DNA of 64,000 bases from Rhizobium sp. Q54 (GCA_945889445.1 CAMDBX010000001.1:62001-126000); one strand, 5' to 3'. Shown: positions 9,000-18,826, counted from the first letter of the stretch. Numbers and translations: made by a program. Notes: a model not told the origin generated them from the sequence alone.

Positions 9000-9749
9000 T
9001 TACTTCTTCTTGGCCGGAGCGGCAGCGGCAGGCGCTGCGCCCTTGGCGGGAGCGGCACCCTTGGCCGGAGCAGCGCCCTTGGCCGGAGCAGCGCCCTTGG
9101 CGGGCGCAGCAGCGCCAGCGGCGGGAGCCTTCTGGTTGGTCGCCGGGACTTCGGCCGCAGCGGCGTCAGCCGAAGCTTCCTCTTCCTTGGCCTGGGCCGA
9201 GATGGCGCACAGCGTCACGTCATCCTTCACCGCCGAGGTCACGCCGTCGGGCAGCTTGATGTCGGACAGATGGATCGACTGGCCGACCTGCATCGGCGAG
9301 ACGTCAACGGTGATCTCATCCGGGATGAGGTTCGCGGAGCACGACAGCGCCACCGTGTGCGACACGATGTTGAGAGCGCCACCCTGCTTGATGCCGGGGG
9401 ACACGTCCTGGCCCTTGAAGTGAACGGGAACGTTCACGCGCACGCGGGCATCCTTGCCGAGGCGCAGGAAGTCGACGTGGACGATGAAGTCGCGCACCGG
9501 CTCGAACTGCACGTCGCGCGGAATGGCGCGCACGGTCTTGCCGTCGACTTCAAGGTCGATCAGCGTCGAGAGGAAACGTCCGGTCTGGATGTGGGGGAGG
9601 ACGTCGCCGTAGGTGAGCGAAATGAGCTGGGGTTCCGACTTGTCGCCATAGACGACACCGGGGATGAGGCCCGTACGACGGACTGCGCGAGAGGCCCCCT
9701 TGCCTGCCCGGGCGCGCGACGCGGCCTTGAGCTGCACGATCTTGGACAT
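9000..9749 (-). CDS. rplY: 50S ribosomal protein L25/Ctc with repetitive C-terminal tail
   Basis: This 249-aa L25 of the Ctc type binds 5S rRNA. The N-terminal domain begins MSKIVQLKAASRARAGKG and contains RRTGLIPGVVYG, followed by the C-terminal beta-domain (ISPDEITVDVS-like region). The last 60 or so residues are an Ala/Pro/Lys tail built from near-identical APAKGA hexapeptides and ending in KKK. At DNA level these are four 18-bp units. Such basic tails occur on alphaproteobacterial L25, but the length is variable. It is transcribed away from prs across a palindromic element. Confidence 0.95.
   Translation of the reverse strand: MSKIVQLKAASRARAGKGASRAVRRTGLIPGVVYGDKSEPQLISLTYGDVLPHIQTGRFLSTLIDLEVDGKTVRAIPRDVQFEPVRDFIVHVDFLRLGKDARVRVNVPVHFKGQDVSPGIKQGGALNIVSHTVALSCSANLIPDEITVDVSPMQVGQSIHLSDIKLPDGVTSAVKDDVTLCAISAQAKEEEASADAAAAEVPATNQKAPAAGAAAPAKGAAPAKGAAPAKGAAPAKGAAPAAAAPAKKK
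9037..9108. repeat. four 18-bp tandem units within rplY
   Basis: Units at 9037-9054, 9055-9072, 9073-9090 and 9091-9108 share the core GCGCCCTTGGCCGGAGCA with one to three changes. They encode the repeated basic Ala-Pro-Lys-Gly tail of L25. Unit number could change by slippage without breaking the frame. Confidence 0.9.
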
Positions 9750-9871
9750 GTTAGACTCCTGAGTATGAATGATCCGCCCGGACTTCCTCCAGGGGTGAAC
9801 GAGCCGAACGGATGGGCGGGCCTATAGCGGAAGGGGGCCGGGCGGGCAAGAGGGCCACATTCGCGGAAAGA

Positions 9872-9998
9872 AGCCCTCATCCGCCCTGTCGGGCACCTTC
9901 TCCCATCCTTAGGACGGGAGAAGGGACTGCTTGACCGGCTTCCCTTCGCCTGTTGCGCGAGCAATGGGAGAAGGTGGCCGACAGCCCGGATGAGGGCT
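9872..9998. repeat. REP/mosaic palindromic element between prs and rplY
   Basis: Two 35-nt arms, 9872-9906 and 9964-9998, are inverted copies of each other with only about three mismatches. The left arm reads AGCCCTCATCCGCCCTG and ends CTTCTCCCAT. A further copy of the arm occurs at 19213-19247. This is a typical intergenic palindromic repeat and could form a long hairpin in the prs-rplY transcript. Confidence 0.85.
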
Positions 9999-10013
9999 GC
10001 CGGCCTTAGAACT

Positions 10014-10949
<936 letters not shown>

Positions 10950-10984
10950 GCCCGAAATCCCCTGATCCGCCCCGGTTGCGAGGC

Positions 10985-11012
10985 TCTATAACAACCGCAT
11001 GACGCAATGCAA
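10985..11012 (-). promoter_or_regulatory. putative prs promoter
   Basis: On the minus strand TTGCAT (complement of 11007-11012) is followed after 16 nt by TATAGA (complement of 10985-10990), about 35 nt before the prs start codon. Both boxes are close to the alphaproteobacterial consensus. Confidence 0.45.
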
Positions 11013-11065
11013 AGAGGCATTTCGCTCATGCATCCATAGCGTTCGCTTATGGGGATAACTGCTCT

Positions 11066-12325
11066 TCAGCGGTAGCGCTTGACCACGTCGAAGATGCCTG
11101 TGGCGGCCGCTTCCGCCACGGCCATCGCCGCCCCGCCCCAGCCGTCGTCGAGCGAGCCCGCCGGAATGTCATTGGCCTGCTTCACGTCGCCCAGCACCTT
11201 GCCGGTGGGGGCCTTGACAAGCCAGCGCAGCGACACTGATTGGGTCTGGTCATCCTTGGCGGCCAGCTTGACGTGGCCCTCGATGGTGATGGCGTCCGGC
11301 TGCGGCTTGCTGACCACAGGCCAGCCGGCCTCGGAGAGGGTCCTGCGCATGGCGGAGGTCAGCTCGGCATTGCCGCCGCCGGGCGACCCTTTGACCGCAA
11401 CCACGGCCACGGCGCGGATTGGTTGATGGTCGGGTTTGGCGGTGGCCGGCACGGCGGTGGCCTGCTTGGATGACCCCGCGGCAGGCGCTTCAGTGGGTTC
11501 CGCCGCCGCCGTGACGGGCGTGCCGGCATCGTCCATGTTGGGCGGCTCGGCGGCGCGGCCTTTGTCCGAGACGGTGACCTCCGGCATCAGCTGCTCGCCG
11601 GGAAGCGGCGTGACGGCGGCGACCCAGGGCTGGATTTCTTCATGCTCCACGACTTGGTCGGCATTGGCGAGCTGGGTGGTGCCGAGTTCGGCAAGGCCCG
11701 GCCCGTGCATGGTCTCGAAATCGATGCGCCGCCCGGCATTCGGGCCCGCCTTGGCGAACAGTTCCGGCGGCGGCGTGGTGAGGCCGGAGAGCCGCGCCGC
11801 ATAGCCCATGGTCGCAAGCTTCTGGGCCATCATGTCGGCGGTGCGGCGGGCCACGCGATCAAGCACGTCAGGCGTGACCGCGCCCCACGGGTCGGGGCCG
11901 GAATAGACGCCGGCATTGTCCTCGCCGCTCAGCGTTTCGATCAGCACGCCCTCGCCATCGCGGAACTGCCACTCATAGACGACGCGCACCCCGGCATTGC
12001 CGGGAATGGCCCGCACGCTGCCGCCGAGGCTGAACACGCCCGACTGGAAGCTGCCCTCGACGAAGCCAATGTCATGCTGGCCGCCGGCACTGGCCAGCGA
12101 CTGCTTCAGAGCCGAGAGCATGTCCGGCGGAATGCCGGTGATCTGCTGGTAGGCGATAGGGGGAACTGTCTTGCCCTTCGCGTTGCCGCCGCTGGACGTG
12201 CCGGAATCGGTGAGGAGCGAGCCTGCCGAGCAGCCGGTGAGCAGGACCGCGAAGACAGCAAGAAACACCGCGGCCAACCAGCCCCGGACCCTTTCCGCCC
12301 CGCAGATCGCACCCAACTCAACCAT
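11066..12325 (-). CDS. predicted lipoprotein, function unknown
   Basis: A 419-aa exported protein. An N-terminal hydrophobic segment (about residues 13-31) ends in the lipobox LLTGC, so the mature protein should be diacylated by Lgt, whose gene lies 3 kb upstream. The body has two globular regions: residues 55-200, and 290-419, which includes repeated SVSLRWLVK-like strands. They are joined by a Pro/Ala/Thr-rich linker (about residues 240-290). It starts 3 bp after the M24 peptidase-like gene and is co-directional with it. I do not recognise a family. Similar lipoproteins upstream of prs occur in related genomes as far as I know, but no function is claimed. Confidence 0.75.
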   Translation of the reverse strand: MVELGAICGAERVRGWLAAVFLAVFAVLLTGCSAGSLLTDSGTSSGGNAKGKTVPPIAYQQITGIPPDMLSALKQSLASAGGQHDIGFVEGSFQSGVFSLGGSVRAIPGNAGVRVVYEWQFRDGEGVLIETLSGEDNAGVYSGPDPWGAVTPDVLDRVARRTADMMAQKLATMGYAARLSGLTTPPPELFAKAGPNAGRRIDFETMHGPGLAELGTTQLANADQVVEHEEIQPWVAAVTPLPGEQLMPEVTVSDKGRAAEPPNMDDAGTPVTAAAEPTEAPAAGSSKQATAVPATAKPDHQPIRAVAVVAVKGSPGGGNAELTSAMRRTLSEAGWPVVSKPQPDAITIEGHVKLAAKDDQTQSVSLRWLVKAPTGKVLGDVKQANDIPAGSLDDGWGGAAMAVAEAAATGIFDVVKRYR

Positions 12326-12328
12326 GGC

Positions 12329-13480
12329 CTATCGGATTATCATCCCCAGTGACGCCTTTGAAACCGGCTCGGGCTTCTTTTCCCCAATGATGTAGGTACG
12401 GCCAAGGCAGAAAGCGGCACCGGCCTCGGAATTCATCAGGATCATGTGCGCGAAAAACACCATGCCAGGCCCGATCACCACCGGATTGTCTTTGTAGAAC
12501 ATCGGGCTGTCCATCCACGATGGCGTGAACTTGGCGCCCAGCGAATAGCCGCACGCATTGAGCCGATGGTCCTTCATGCCATGTGCATCCATGACGCAGG
12601 CATGGGCGGCGAACACATCACCTGCCGTACGGCCCGGAACGAGCTGCTCCTCGACAGCCGAGAGCGCCTCCCGGCAGGCCTCGTCCATTGCGAGGTGCTG
12701 CTTCGACGGCTTGCCGATGATGAGGGTGCGCATGAAGGCCGCGTGGTAGTGGCGATAGACGCCGGCCCACTCGAGCGTCAGCTGGTCCTTCTTGGAGAGC
12801 TTGCGGCGGCCGGACTTGGAGCGACAGAGCAGCGCGTCGCGCCCTGAGCCGATGATGAATTCATTGGCCGGATAGTCGCCGCCGCCTGCGAAGATCGCCC
12901 CCTGCTGCGCGGCGAGGATCTCGCCCTCGTCGGCGCCGGGCTTGGTCTTGCGCACCGCGGCTTTCAGTGCCGCATCGCCAAGCTCGCCCGCCTTGCGCAC
13001 GTAGCGAAGTTCAGCGGGCGACTTCACCACGCGGATCATGTTCACGAGGTCGCTCGCATCGGAGAGCTTCGCGAAGCCCTCAAGTGCTGCATCCAGCTCC
13101 TTGCCGTTGGCGTGGGTCAGTCCATAGGACTGGTTCTCGACGCCCAGCCGCTTGCCCTTGGCGCCAAGGCTTTTCAGCATGTCGCGCAGCTGTGTCGCGG
13201 GCTTGGCACCCGCCGCATCGGTCCAGATGCGGATGTCCTCGATGATCGAGGTATGCTGTGCCTGGCGCAGGTCAGCCGAGCGGGTGAGCAGCGCGAGCTT
13301 TCCGTCAACGCCGAGATAGAGGCACTGGAAGAAGCAGAACCCGAAGGTGTCATAACCCGTGAGGTAGTACATCGACTCCTGCTGGAACATCAGCAGGCCG
13401 TCGAGCTTCTGCTTTTCCATCGCGGCGATGGTGGCCTTGATGCGGCGGGCGTATTCGGCGCGGTCGAAATGCAGTGCCAT
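12329..13480 (-). CDS. M24-family (Xaa-Pro peptidase-like) protein
   Basis: The protein has 383 aa from the ATG at 13480. It has the two-part layout of creatinase/prolidase-like enzymes: an N-terminal domain (to about residue 150) with YYLTGYDTFGFCF, and a C-terminal pita-bread domain. The usual metal ligands of M24 peptidases (D-D-H-E-E) are poorly recognisable: the segment DQLTLEWAGVYRHYHAAFMRT sits where DxxxxxxGYxxDxxR is expected, so it may lack peptidase activity, as pseudo-enzymes of this family do. It lies 10 bp after pgeF and 3 bp before the lipoprotein. A longer upstream open frame runs into pgeF and is not supported. Confidence 0.8.
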   Translation of the reverse strand: MALHFDRAEYARRIKATIAAMEKQKLDGLLMFQQESMYYLTGYDTFGFCFFQCLYLGVDGKLALLTRSADLRQAQHTSIIEDIRIWTDAAGAKPATQLRDMLKSLGAKGKRLGVENQSYGLTHANGKELDAALEGFAKLSDASDLVNMIRVVKSPAELRYVRKAGELGDAALKAAVRKTKPGADEGEILAAQQGAIFAGGGDYPANEFIIGSGRDALLCRSKSGRRKLSKKDQLTLEWAGVYRHYHAAFMRTLIIGKPSKQHLAMDEACREALSAVEEQLVPGRTAGDVFAAHACVMDAHGMKDHRLNACGYSLGAKFTPSWMDSPMFYKDNPVVIGPGMVFFAHMILMNSEAGAAFCLGRTYIIGEKKPEPVSKASLGMIIR

Positions 13481-13490
13481 TCTCTGTTCC

Positions 13491-14258
13491 TTAAGTGAGC
13501 GCGATGGCCGAGATGAGTCGGCCATAATCTTTCTCGTTGCGATGCGTGGCGCGGCGGTAGCTGAAAAAACGTTGCTCGTCACTGAAGGTGCAGAGCGACA
13601 GGTTGACGACAGTGCCCACGCCCTCGCCGCGCAGGCGCTCCGCGAGATAGCCCGGCAGGTCGAACATGTAATGCCCCGCGCGCGGCGAGGCCGTGAAGAA
13701 CTGCGCGTTCCCAGGATCGGCCTCGGTGAAACGGGCGGGGAACTCGGGACCAACCTCATAGGCCGCCTTCGAAATCATCGGGCCAATGACGGCCGTGACA
13801 TTGGTGCGGTCCGCCCCCTGCTCCTCCATCAGCGCGAGAGTGCGGGTGGTGACACCGGTGAGCGCACCCTTCCACCCCGCATGGGCCGCGCCGATAACCT
13901 TCGCCTTCGGATCGACGAAAAGCACGGGGCCGCAGTCGGCGGTGAGAACGCCAAGGCCGATGCCGGGCGTCTTCGTCACCAGCGCATCGACGCGCGGGCG
14001 CTCCTCGCCGTCCCACGGGCCGGAGACCACTGCGGCATCGGGGCTGTGGATTTGCCAAGCAGAGAGAAGCCGATCGGGTGCGACACCGAGCTTCGCGGCC
14101 ACGGTGGCACGGTTCTTCAGCACCGTGTCCTTGTTGTCGCCGGAGCCCATGCCGCAGTTCAGCGAGTCGAACAGGCCCGTCGAATGGCCGCCCTCACGGG
14201 TGAAGAAACCGTGGGAAATGCCGCCGAGGGCCAGTGCGTCAGTTGCGATCATGATCAT
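13491..14258 (-). CDS. pgeF: peptidoglycan editing factor PgeF (YfiH/laccase-domain)
   Basis: PgeF-type proteins hydrolyse wrongly incorporated serine from peptidoglycan precursors; the family is also annotated as multicopper polyphenol oxidase. The 255-aa protein carries the metal-site motifs AWQIHSPD (residue ~68), TADCGPVLF (~105) and AAHAGWKGALTG (~123). Its ATG overlaps the stop of the MidA-type methyltransferase gene by 4 bp, so the two are coupled, in the order lgt-methyltransferase-pgeF conserved in alphaproteobacteria. Confidence 0.93.
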   Translation of the reverse strand: MIMIATDALALGGISHGFFTREGGHSTGLFDSLNCGMGSGDNKDTVLKNRATVAAKLGVAPDRLLSAWQIHSPDAAVVSGPWDGEERPRVDALVTKTPGIGLGVLTADCGPVLFVDPKAKVIGAAHAGWKGALTGVTTRTLALMEEQGADRTNVTAVIGPMISKAAYEVGPEFPARFTEADPGNAQFFTASPRAGHYMFDLPGYLAERLRGEGVGTVVNLSLCTFSDEQRFFSYRRATHRNEKDYGRLISAIALT

Positions 14259-15304
14259 CCGAAAGGGTAAGGCGTGCTGATGCCCGGCGACATCGCGCAG
14301 AGCACCTTGAACAGGTTACCCATTTGCGCCTCGTCTGCAAGCCGCGCCATCTGGCGGGAGAGCGTTGCCCGGGTTGTGGCGTCGGCCTTGCCCTGAAGCT
14401 GTGCCACGCGCTGCTCGAGCCCCATGGCGCGCAGGAAGTCGCGCTGCGTCATGCCGGGTTGCACGACGGCACCCGCTTCGGTGAGGGCGTGGGCGAGTTT
14501 CTCGAAATCGACATGCGAGGTGAGATCCGCCTCGCCCGGCGTTTCGGTGAGTGCCACGAAGCGATGATCGCGCATGGCCTGCAGCGTGTCGCCGGGTGCT
14601 GTGTGCAGGTGACCGTAGTCGATGATGAGGGCAGCACCCGCATGCGCGGCGAGCCGTGCGCCGATTTCGCGCGCGATCTCGTCACGCGCCGACGCGAATT
14701 CGAGGACGTCGCCGTCCTTGCCCATGGAGCCCGGCACGATGCCGCCCACCCCGAGCGACAGCCGGCCATCAGCGAGGCCCACCACCCGCTCGCGCCACAC
14801 GCCCTCGCGGCGCTCGAACTGACGGATCGGGATGGCATCGAAGAATTCATTGGCGAGAAGGATCATCGGGCCCTCGGGCGCGTCCTCCAGCCGGTCATGC
14901 CAGCGGGCCGCCTCGCCCACAGCTTCGCGCTGCTTCTGCCGCAGCACCGGGCTGGTTTCGACGAGGTGGAGACTGGCGGCGGCGGCGAAGGCGGGAGCAG
15001 CCTTGCGCACGGTGCGCAGCACGTCGGCCATCAGCGTGCCGCGCCCCGGTCCGAGTTCGACGAGGCTGAAGGCTGGCGGTTGGCCCATGGCGGCCCATGC
15101 GCCCACCGCCCATACGCCGATGAGCTCGCCAAAAACCTGTGACACCTCGGGGGCGGTGATGAAATCGCCCGTCTCGCCCAGCGGGTCGCGGGTGACGTAG
15201 TAGCCGTGCTGCGGGTGGCCGAGGCAGAGGCTCATATAACGATCGATCCGCAGAGGCCCCTCCGCCGTGATCACCTCGGCCAGGAGCTGCTCAAGCGGGT
15301 TCAT
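14255..15304 (-). CDS. class I SAM-dependent methyltransferase, MidA/NDUFAF7 family
   Basis: A 349-aa relative of mitochondrial NDUFAF7/MidA, which dimethylates an Arg of the complex I 49-kDa subunit during assembly. Visible features are the N-terminal DRYMSLCLGHPQHGYY, the GDFITAPEVSQVFGELIG signature of the family, the SAM loop VELGPGRGTLMAD near residue 80, and ALLIIDYGH. It overlaps lgt by 14 bp upstream and pgeF by 4 bp downstream. In bacteria the substrate is not certain; complex I NuoD is the likely one by analogy. Confidence 0.92.
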   Translation of the reverse strand: MNPLEQLLAEVITAEGPLRIDRYMSLCLGHPQHGYYVTRDPLGETGDFITAPEVSQVFGELIGVWAVGAWAAMGQPPAFSLVELGPGRGTLMADVLRTVRKAAPAFAAAASLHLVETSPVLRQKQREAVGEAARWHDRLEDAPEGPMILLANEFFDAIPIRQFERREGVWRERVVGLADGRLSLGVGGIVPGSMGKDGDVLEFASARDEIAREIGARLAAHAGAALIIDYGHLHTAPGDTLQAMRDHRFVALTETPGEADLTSHVDFEKLAHALTEAGAVVQPGMTQRDFLRAMGLEQRVAQLQGKADATTRATLSRQMARLADEAQMGNLFKVLCAMSPGISTPYPFG

Positions 15305-16139
15305 GACGGGACCTCAGCAGCAGCCAAATGCCCACTGCGCAAAGCGGCAGGGACAAGATCATGCCCATGGTGGCGAAGCCGCCGAAATAGCCGAGGAAGG
15401 CGTCAGGCTCCCGGAAGAACTCCACCGCGATCCGCGACAGGCCATAGACCAGGGCAAAGATGCCGGATGCACGCCCTGGATGCTGCAGCGCGCCATAACG
15501 GTGGGTGCCGATGCGCACGGCGAGGAACAGAAGCAGCCCTTCGAGGACGGCCTCGTAAAGCTGGCTGGGGTGGCGGGGGACCTGCAGCGCATCATGCGGG
15601 AAGACGACCCCCCAGGGCAGCTCCGTCGGGCGGCCCCACAACTCGCTGTTGATGAAATTGGCCAGCCGACCGAGACCGAGCCCGACGGGAACGGAGGCGG
15701 CGCCGAGGTCCAGCATGCGATCAAGGCTGGTGCCGATCGACCGGCCATACAGCAGGCAGGCCACCACCACCCCGAGAAAGCCGCCGTGGAAGGACATGCC
15801 GCCGTCCCACATCTTCAGGATTTCGAGGGGGTGGGTGGCGTAAAACAGGGGCTTGTAGAACAGCACGTAGCCAAGCCGCCCCCCCAGCACCACGCCGAGC
15901 ACCGACCAGATGAAGAAATCATCGACCTGGGGCACCGTCATGGACGGCTTCTGTCCACCCCACAGCCGGGGGGTGGAGACGAGCCGCTTCATGTACCAGG
16001 AGGCGAAAACCAGCCCAACGATATAGGCCACCGCATACCAGCGCACCGCAAAGGGGCCGAACTGGACGATCACCGGGTCGACGTTCGGGAATGGGATGAC
16101 GGCGAGACTGAGGCCCGAGGAATTCATGGCGGCGGACAC
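15291..16139 (-). CDS. lgt: prolipoprotein diacylglyceryl transferase
   Basis: Lgt transfers diacylglycerol from phosphatidylglycerol to the lipobox Cys of prelipoproteins at the inner membrane. The 282-aa protein has about seven hydrophobic segments and the family motifs: FGPFAVRWYAVAY near the N-terminus, GGRLGYVLFY, the MSFHGGFLG signature, and GRLANFINSELWG followed by HPSQLYEA. It is first of a minus-strand operon and divergent from ubiK. Its substrate phosphatidylglycerol depends on PgsA, encoded at 28665. Confidence 0.96.
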   Translation of the reverse strand: MSAAMNSSGLSLAVIPFPNVDPVIVQFGPFAVRWYAVAYIVGLVFASWYMKRLVSTPRLWGGQKPSMTVPQVDDFFIWSVLGVVLGGRLGYVLFYKPLFYATHPLEILKMWDGGMSFHGGFLGVVVACLLYGRSIGTSLDRMLDLGAASVPVGLGLGRLANFINSELWGRPTELPWGVVFPHDALQVPRHPSQLYEAVLEGLLLFLAVRIGTHRYGALQHPGRASGIFALVYGLSRIAVEFFREPDAFLGYFGGFATMGMILSLPLCAVGIWLLLRSRHEPA

Positions 16140-16247
16140 TGGGCTTTGGCCCCTGCCCCGTCAAGGCGGCAGGCAGGCGCGGCAAGGCCGCATCTTGAAG
16201 TCGGGGCCCAAAACCCATAGCTAGGGCTTTCAGAGAGGAATACCGCC

Positions 16248-16526
16248 ATGACCACGACGCAGACCCGCTTCTTCGACGAACTGGCCAAGCTGATGACCAA
16301 CGCGGCCGGGGCAGCCCAGGGCGTGCGCCGCGAGGTTGACACCCTCGTCCAGTCCCAGATGGAGCGCGTGCTCAACAACATGGAACTGGTGAAGCGCGAG
16401 GAATTCGAAGCCGTGAAGGCCATGGCCGCCAAGGCCCGCGACGAAAACGAGGCGCTGTCCGCCCGGATCGCCGCGCTGGAAGCCAGGCTCGGCAGCAGCG
16501 GGGCCTCTGATTCGCGCGCCGACTAA
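16248..16526 (+). CDS. ubiK: UbiK-family accessory factor (BMFP domain)
   Basis: A 92-aa protein of the BMFP/YqiC family. In enterobacteria UbiK helps the Ubi complex in aerobic ubiquinone synthesis; the Brucella member (BMFP) promotes membrane fusion in vitro. The sequence has an N-terminal helix TRFFDELAKLMTNAAGAAQG and a C-terminal coiled coil with regular heptads (residues ~45-82, EEFEAVKAMAAKARDENEAL). It is divergent from lgt, the usual alphaproteobacterial position. A good RBS (GAGAGGAA) precedes the ATG. Confidence 0.9.
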   Translation: MTTTQTRFFDELAKLMTNAAGAAQGVRREVDTLVQSQMERVLNNMELVKREEFEAVKAMAAKARDENEALSARIAALEARLGSSGASDSRAD

Positions 16527-16540
16527 GCCCGGCGCTTACT

Positions 16541-16711
16541 GACTCACCGTCGCTTGCTGGCTCTCCGTCACCCACGGACGCGCAATCGTTTGTGCAACCA
16601 TTGCGGAAAGAAATCATTCCCCTGTGGAGGAATCACCTGTTCCTCCGGCCCGACTCTTGAAGCGACTCAATGTGTTGGGCAGTTTCCTTCCCGTGGTTCG
16701 ACGGATGATTC
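16541..16711. promoter_or_regulatory. cluster of GANTC (CcrM-type) sites upstream of the YbjN-domain gene
   Basis: GANTC occurs at 16541, 16652, 16664 and 16707, with a further copy at 16509 at the end of ubiK. Five sites in about 200 bp is well above the chance rate (roughly one per 300 bp at this composition). CcrM methylation of promoter GANTC sites controls cell-cycle genes through GcrA in alphaproteobacteria. Confidence 0.5.
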
Positions 16712-16733
16712 GTCAGCCAGCGGAGGAATGAGA

Positions 16734-17237
16734 ATGGCCCTCGAGGCCCTTGAACGCGAAAACGAGCTCCGCAATCCGCTCGACCGGGTCGAGCGCATTG
16801 CCGAAGCCTATAACTGGGCCGTTTCGCGCACTGACGCCCGTGAAGTGACGATGGAAGTCTCCGGCGGGTGGAGCGACATGACCATCTCTCTCAACTGGCG
16901 CGATGAATTCGAAATCCTGCATGTGGCCGTGAGCCTCGAGATGAAGGTGCCTTCCACCCGCCGCGACGAAGTGGCGAAGCTTCTGGCGCGCATCAACGAG
17001 CAGTTGCTCGTCGGCCACTTCGACCTGTGGCACCTGGACGGCAGCCTGGTTTTTCGCAACAACCTGCTGCTCAGCGGCAATGCCGAGGCCAATGACGCCC
17101 AGTGCGAGGCGCTGATCCGCTTTGCGGTGGACACCTGCGAGCGCTATTTTCCGGCCGTGCAGTTCGTGGTCTGGGCCGGACAGCCTGCAGAACAGGCACT
17201 GGAGGCCGCAATGATCGATACATGGGGTGAAGCATAA
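16734..17237 (+). CDS. YbjN-domain protein
   Basis: A 167-aa protein of the YbjN/DUF1790 superfamily, structurally like type III secretion chaperones. Family features are the N-terminal RVERIAEAYNW, the central strand-rich region and the FDLWHLDGSLVFRNNLLL segment. I chose the ATG at 16734 because GGAGGA lies 6 nt before it; an ATG at 16728 sits directly against the RBS, and a longer frame from 16554 runs through the presumed promoter. It is 16 bp upstream of proC. The cellular role is not established; the promoter contains clustered GANTC sites. Confidence 0.85.
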   Translation: MALEALERENELRNPLDRVERIAEAYNWAVSRTDAREVTMEVSGGWSDMTISLNWRDEFEILHVAVSLEMKVPSTRRDEVAKLLARINEQLLVGHFDLWHLDGSLVFRNNLLLSGNAEANDAQCEALIRFAVDTCERYFPAVQFVVWAGQPAEQALEAAMIDTWGEA

Positions 17238-17253
17238 TGGGGGGTGAAGCCTG

Positions 17254-18072
17254 ATGGTGAAGCTCACCGGGACACTGGTGCTGGTGGGTGCCGGCAAGAT
17301 GGGCGGCGCCATGCTGGAAGGCTGGCTCGCCGGGGGTGCTGAGCCCGCGCACATCGTGGCGCTGGACCCTGCACCACCGCCGGAGATGAAGGCGCTGCTA
17401 CAGCGCCACGACATTCGCCTGAACCCCGACTTGTCTACAATCAGGGATGCCGAGGTGGTGATCATCGCGGTGAAGCCGCAGCTGATGGAAGACGTGCTGC
17501 CGGGCATCGCCGCGCTGAAAGCCTCGAAGCCGCTGGTGCTCTCGGTGGCGGCGGGCAAGAAGATCGCCAGTTTCGAGCGCCACTTCGGTGCTGATGCGGC
17601 GGTGATCCGCACCATTCCCAATACGCCGGCCGCCGTGGGCCGTGGCATCACGGCGATGGCGTCCAACCCCAATGTCTCGCCTGCACAACTGGCACTCGCC
17701 CGCACCCTGCTTGAGGCGGTGGGGGAAGTGGTGACGGTGGACAACGAAGCGATGATCGACGCGGTGACGGCCGTCTCGGGCTCTGGCCCCGCTTACGTGT
17801 TCTACCTGACGGAGTGCCTTGCCGCGGCGGGCGAGAAGATCGGGCTGCCGAAGGACCTCGCCGTGCAGCTGGCGCGCGCCACCGTGGCGGGCTCCGGCGA
17901 ACTGATGCGCCAGTCGGGCACGGATGCCGCCACGCTGCGCCAGAACGTGACATCGCCCAAGGGCACCACCTATGAGGCGCTGCAGGTGCTGATGGCGGCA
18001 GACGGCATGGGACCCCTGTTCGAAAAGGCCGTGGCGGCCGCCTTGCGCCGCTCGCGCGAACTGGCCAGCTGA
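17254..18072 (+). CDS. proC: pyrroline-5-carboxylate reductase
   Basis: ProC reduces pyrroline-5-carboxylate to proline with NAD(P)H. The 272-aa protein has the N-terminal Rossmann motif [36 protein letters not shown], and the C-terminal dimerisation signature beginning [11 protein letters not shown] with [13 protein letters not shown]. The start region is odd: the sequence ATGGGGTGAAGC is repeated imperfectly three times across the ybjN-proC junction (17222-17262), so the proC ATG sits inside a small repeat. Confidence 0.96.
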   Translation: MVKLTGTLVLVGAGKMGGAMLEGWLAGGAEPAHIVALDPAPPPEMKALLQRHDIRLNPDLSTIRDAEVVIIAVKPQLMEDVLPGIAALKASKPLVLSVAAGKKIASFERHFGADAAVIRTIPNTPAAVGRGITAMASNPNVSPAQLALARTLLEAVGEVVTVDNEAMIDAVTAVSGSGPAYVFYLTECLAAAGEKIGLPKDLAVQLARATVAGSGELMRQSGTDAATLRQNVTSPKGTTYEALQVLMAADGMGPLFEKAVAAALRRSRELAS

Positions 18073-18079
18073 GAACCTT

Positions 18080-18415
18080 ATGACCATTGCCTTTGATGAT
18101 TTCCAGAAGGTCGACATTCGCGTCGGAACAATCGTGGATGTGGAGGCCTTCCCCGAGGCACGCAAGCCCGCCTTCAAGTTGCGGATCGACTTCGGGCCGG
18201 AGATCGGCGTGAAGAAGTCCTCCGCGCAAGTCACGAAACACTACACGCCCGAAACGCTGATCGGCCGCCAGGTGGCGGCGGTGGTGAACTTCCCGCCGCG
18301 CCAGATCGGCAAGTTCATGTCGGAGGTTCTCACGCTGGGCTTCCCCGACGGCGATGGCGACGTGGTGCTGGTGGCGGTGGAACGGCCGGTGCCGAATGGT
18401 GGGAAGATGTATTAG
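18080..18415 (+). CDS. csaA: CsaA-like tRNA-binding protein
   Basis: A 111-aa single-domain OB-fold protein of the CsaA/Trbp111 family, which binds tRNA and, in Bacillus, acts as a secretion-related chaperone. Motifs include [11 protein letters not shown] at the N-terminus, [13 protein letters not shown], and [15 protein letters not shown] LxLGF near the C-terminus, matching the metG C-terminal domain. It follows proC by 7 bp and precedes the NUDIX gene by 9 bp, so these form one transcription unit. Confidence 0.92.
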   Translation: MTIAFDDFQKVDIRVGTIVDVEAFPEARKPAFKLRIDFGPEIGVKKSSAQVTKHYTPETLIGRQVAAVVNFPPRQIGKFMSEVLTLGFPDGDGDVVLVAVERPVPNGGKMY

Positions 18416-18424
18416 GCCGCAAAC

Positions 18425-18817
18425 ATGCGCACCCGAGCCTGCGGCGTCTGCCTTCGAAATGGGCGCGTGCTGCTGCAGCGAAAGCGCGATGAAGCGATAT
18501 GGGCCCTTCCGGGCGGCAAGGTTGAACCGGGCGAGACGCCAGCCGCGGCCCTTGTGCGCGAGTGGCAGGAAGAGCTGGGAATACTGCCTGTGATCGGTCG
18601 GACGCTGTGGGTTTTCGAGAACCACTTTGAGCACCGCGGGGCCATCGTCGAGCAGACGGAATTCTACTTCGAGGTCATCGCGGCGGCTGACGGCGTTTCT
18701 CCGTACACGGAGAGTCAGGCGAGAGACGAAAGTCTGATTTTCGGCTGGTTCGCACCTGAGGATTTGCAGCAGTTGGATGTTCGACCGGCGGCGGTTGTCG
18801 AGCGGCTGTTCCCGTAG
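18425..18817 (+). CDS. NUDIX hydrolase (MutT-like size)
   Basis: A 130-aa NUDIX protein. The Nudix box spans about residues 31-53: [13 protein letters not shown] followed by [10 protein letters not shown], fitting GX5EX7REUXEEXGU. The small size and N-terminal [13 protein letters not shown] fit a nucleotide (MutT/ADP-ribose) pyrophosphatase, but the substrate cannot be read from sequence. It is last in the ubiK to NUDIX run and is followed by a large palindromic repeat. Confidence 0.88.
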   Translation: MRTRACGVCLRNGRVLLQRKRDEAIWALPGGKVEPGETPAAALVREWQEELGILPVIGRTLWVFENHFEHRGAIVEQTEFYFEVIAAADGVSPYTESQARDESLIFGWFAPEDLQQLDVRPAAVVERLFP

Positions 18818-18826
18818 GCGGAGCAA

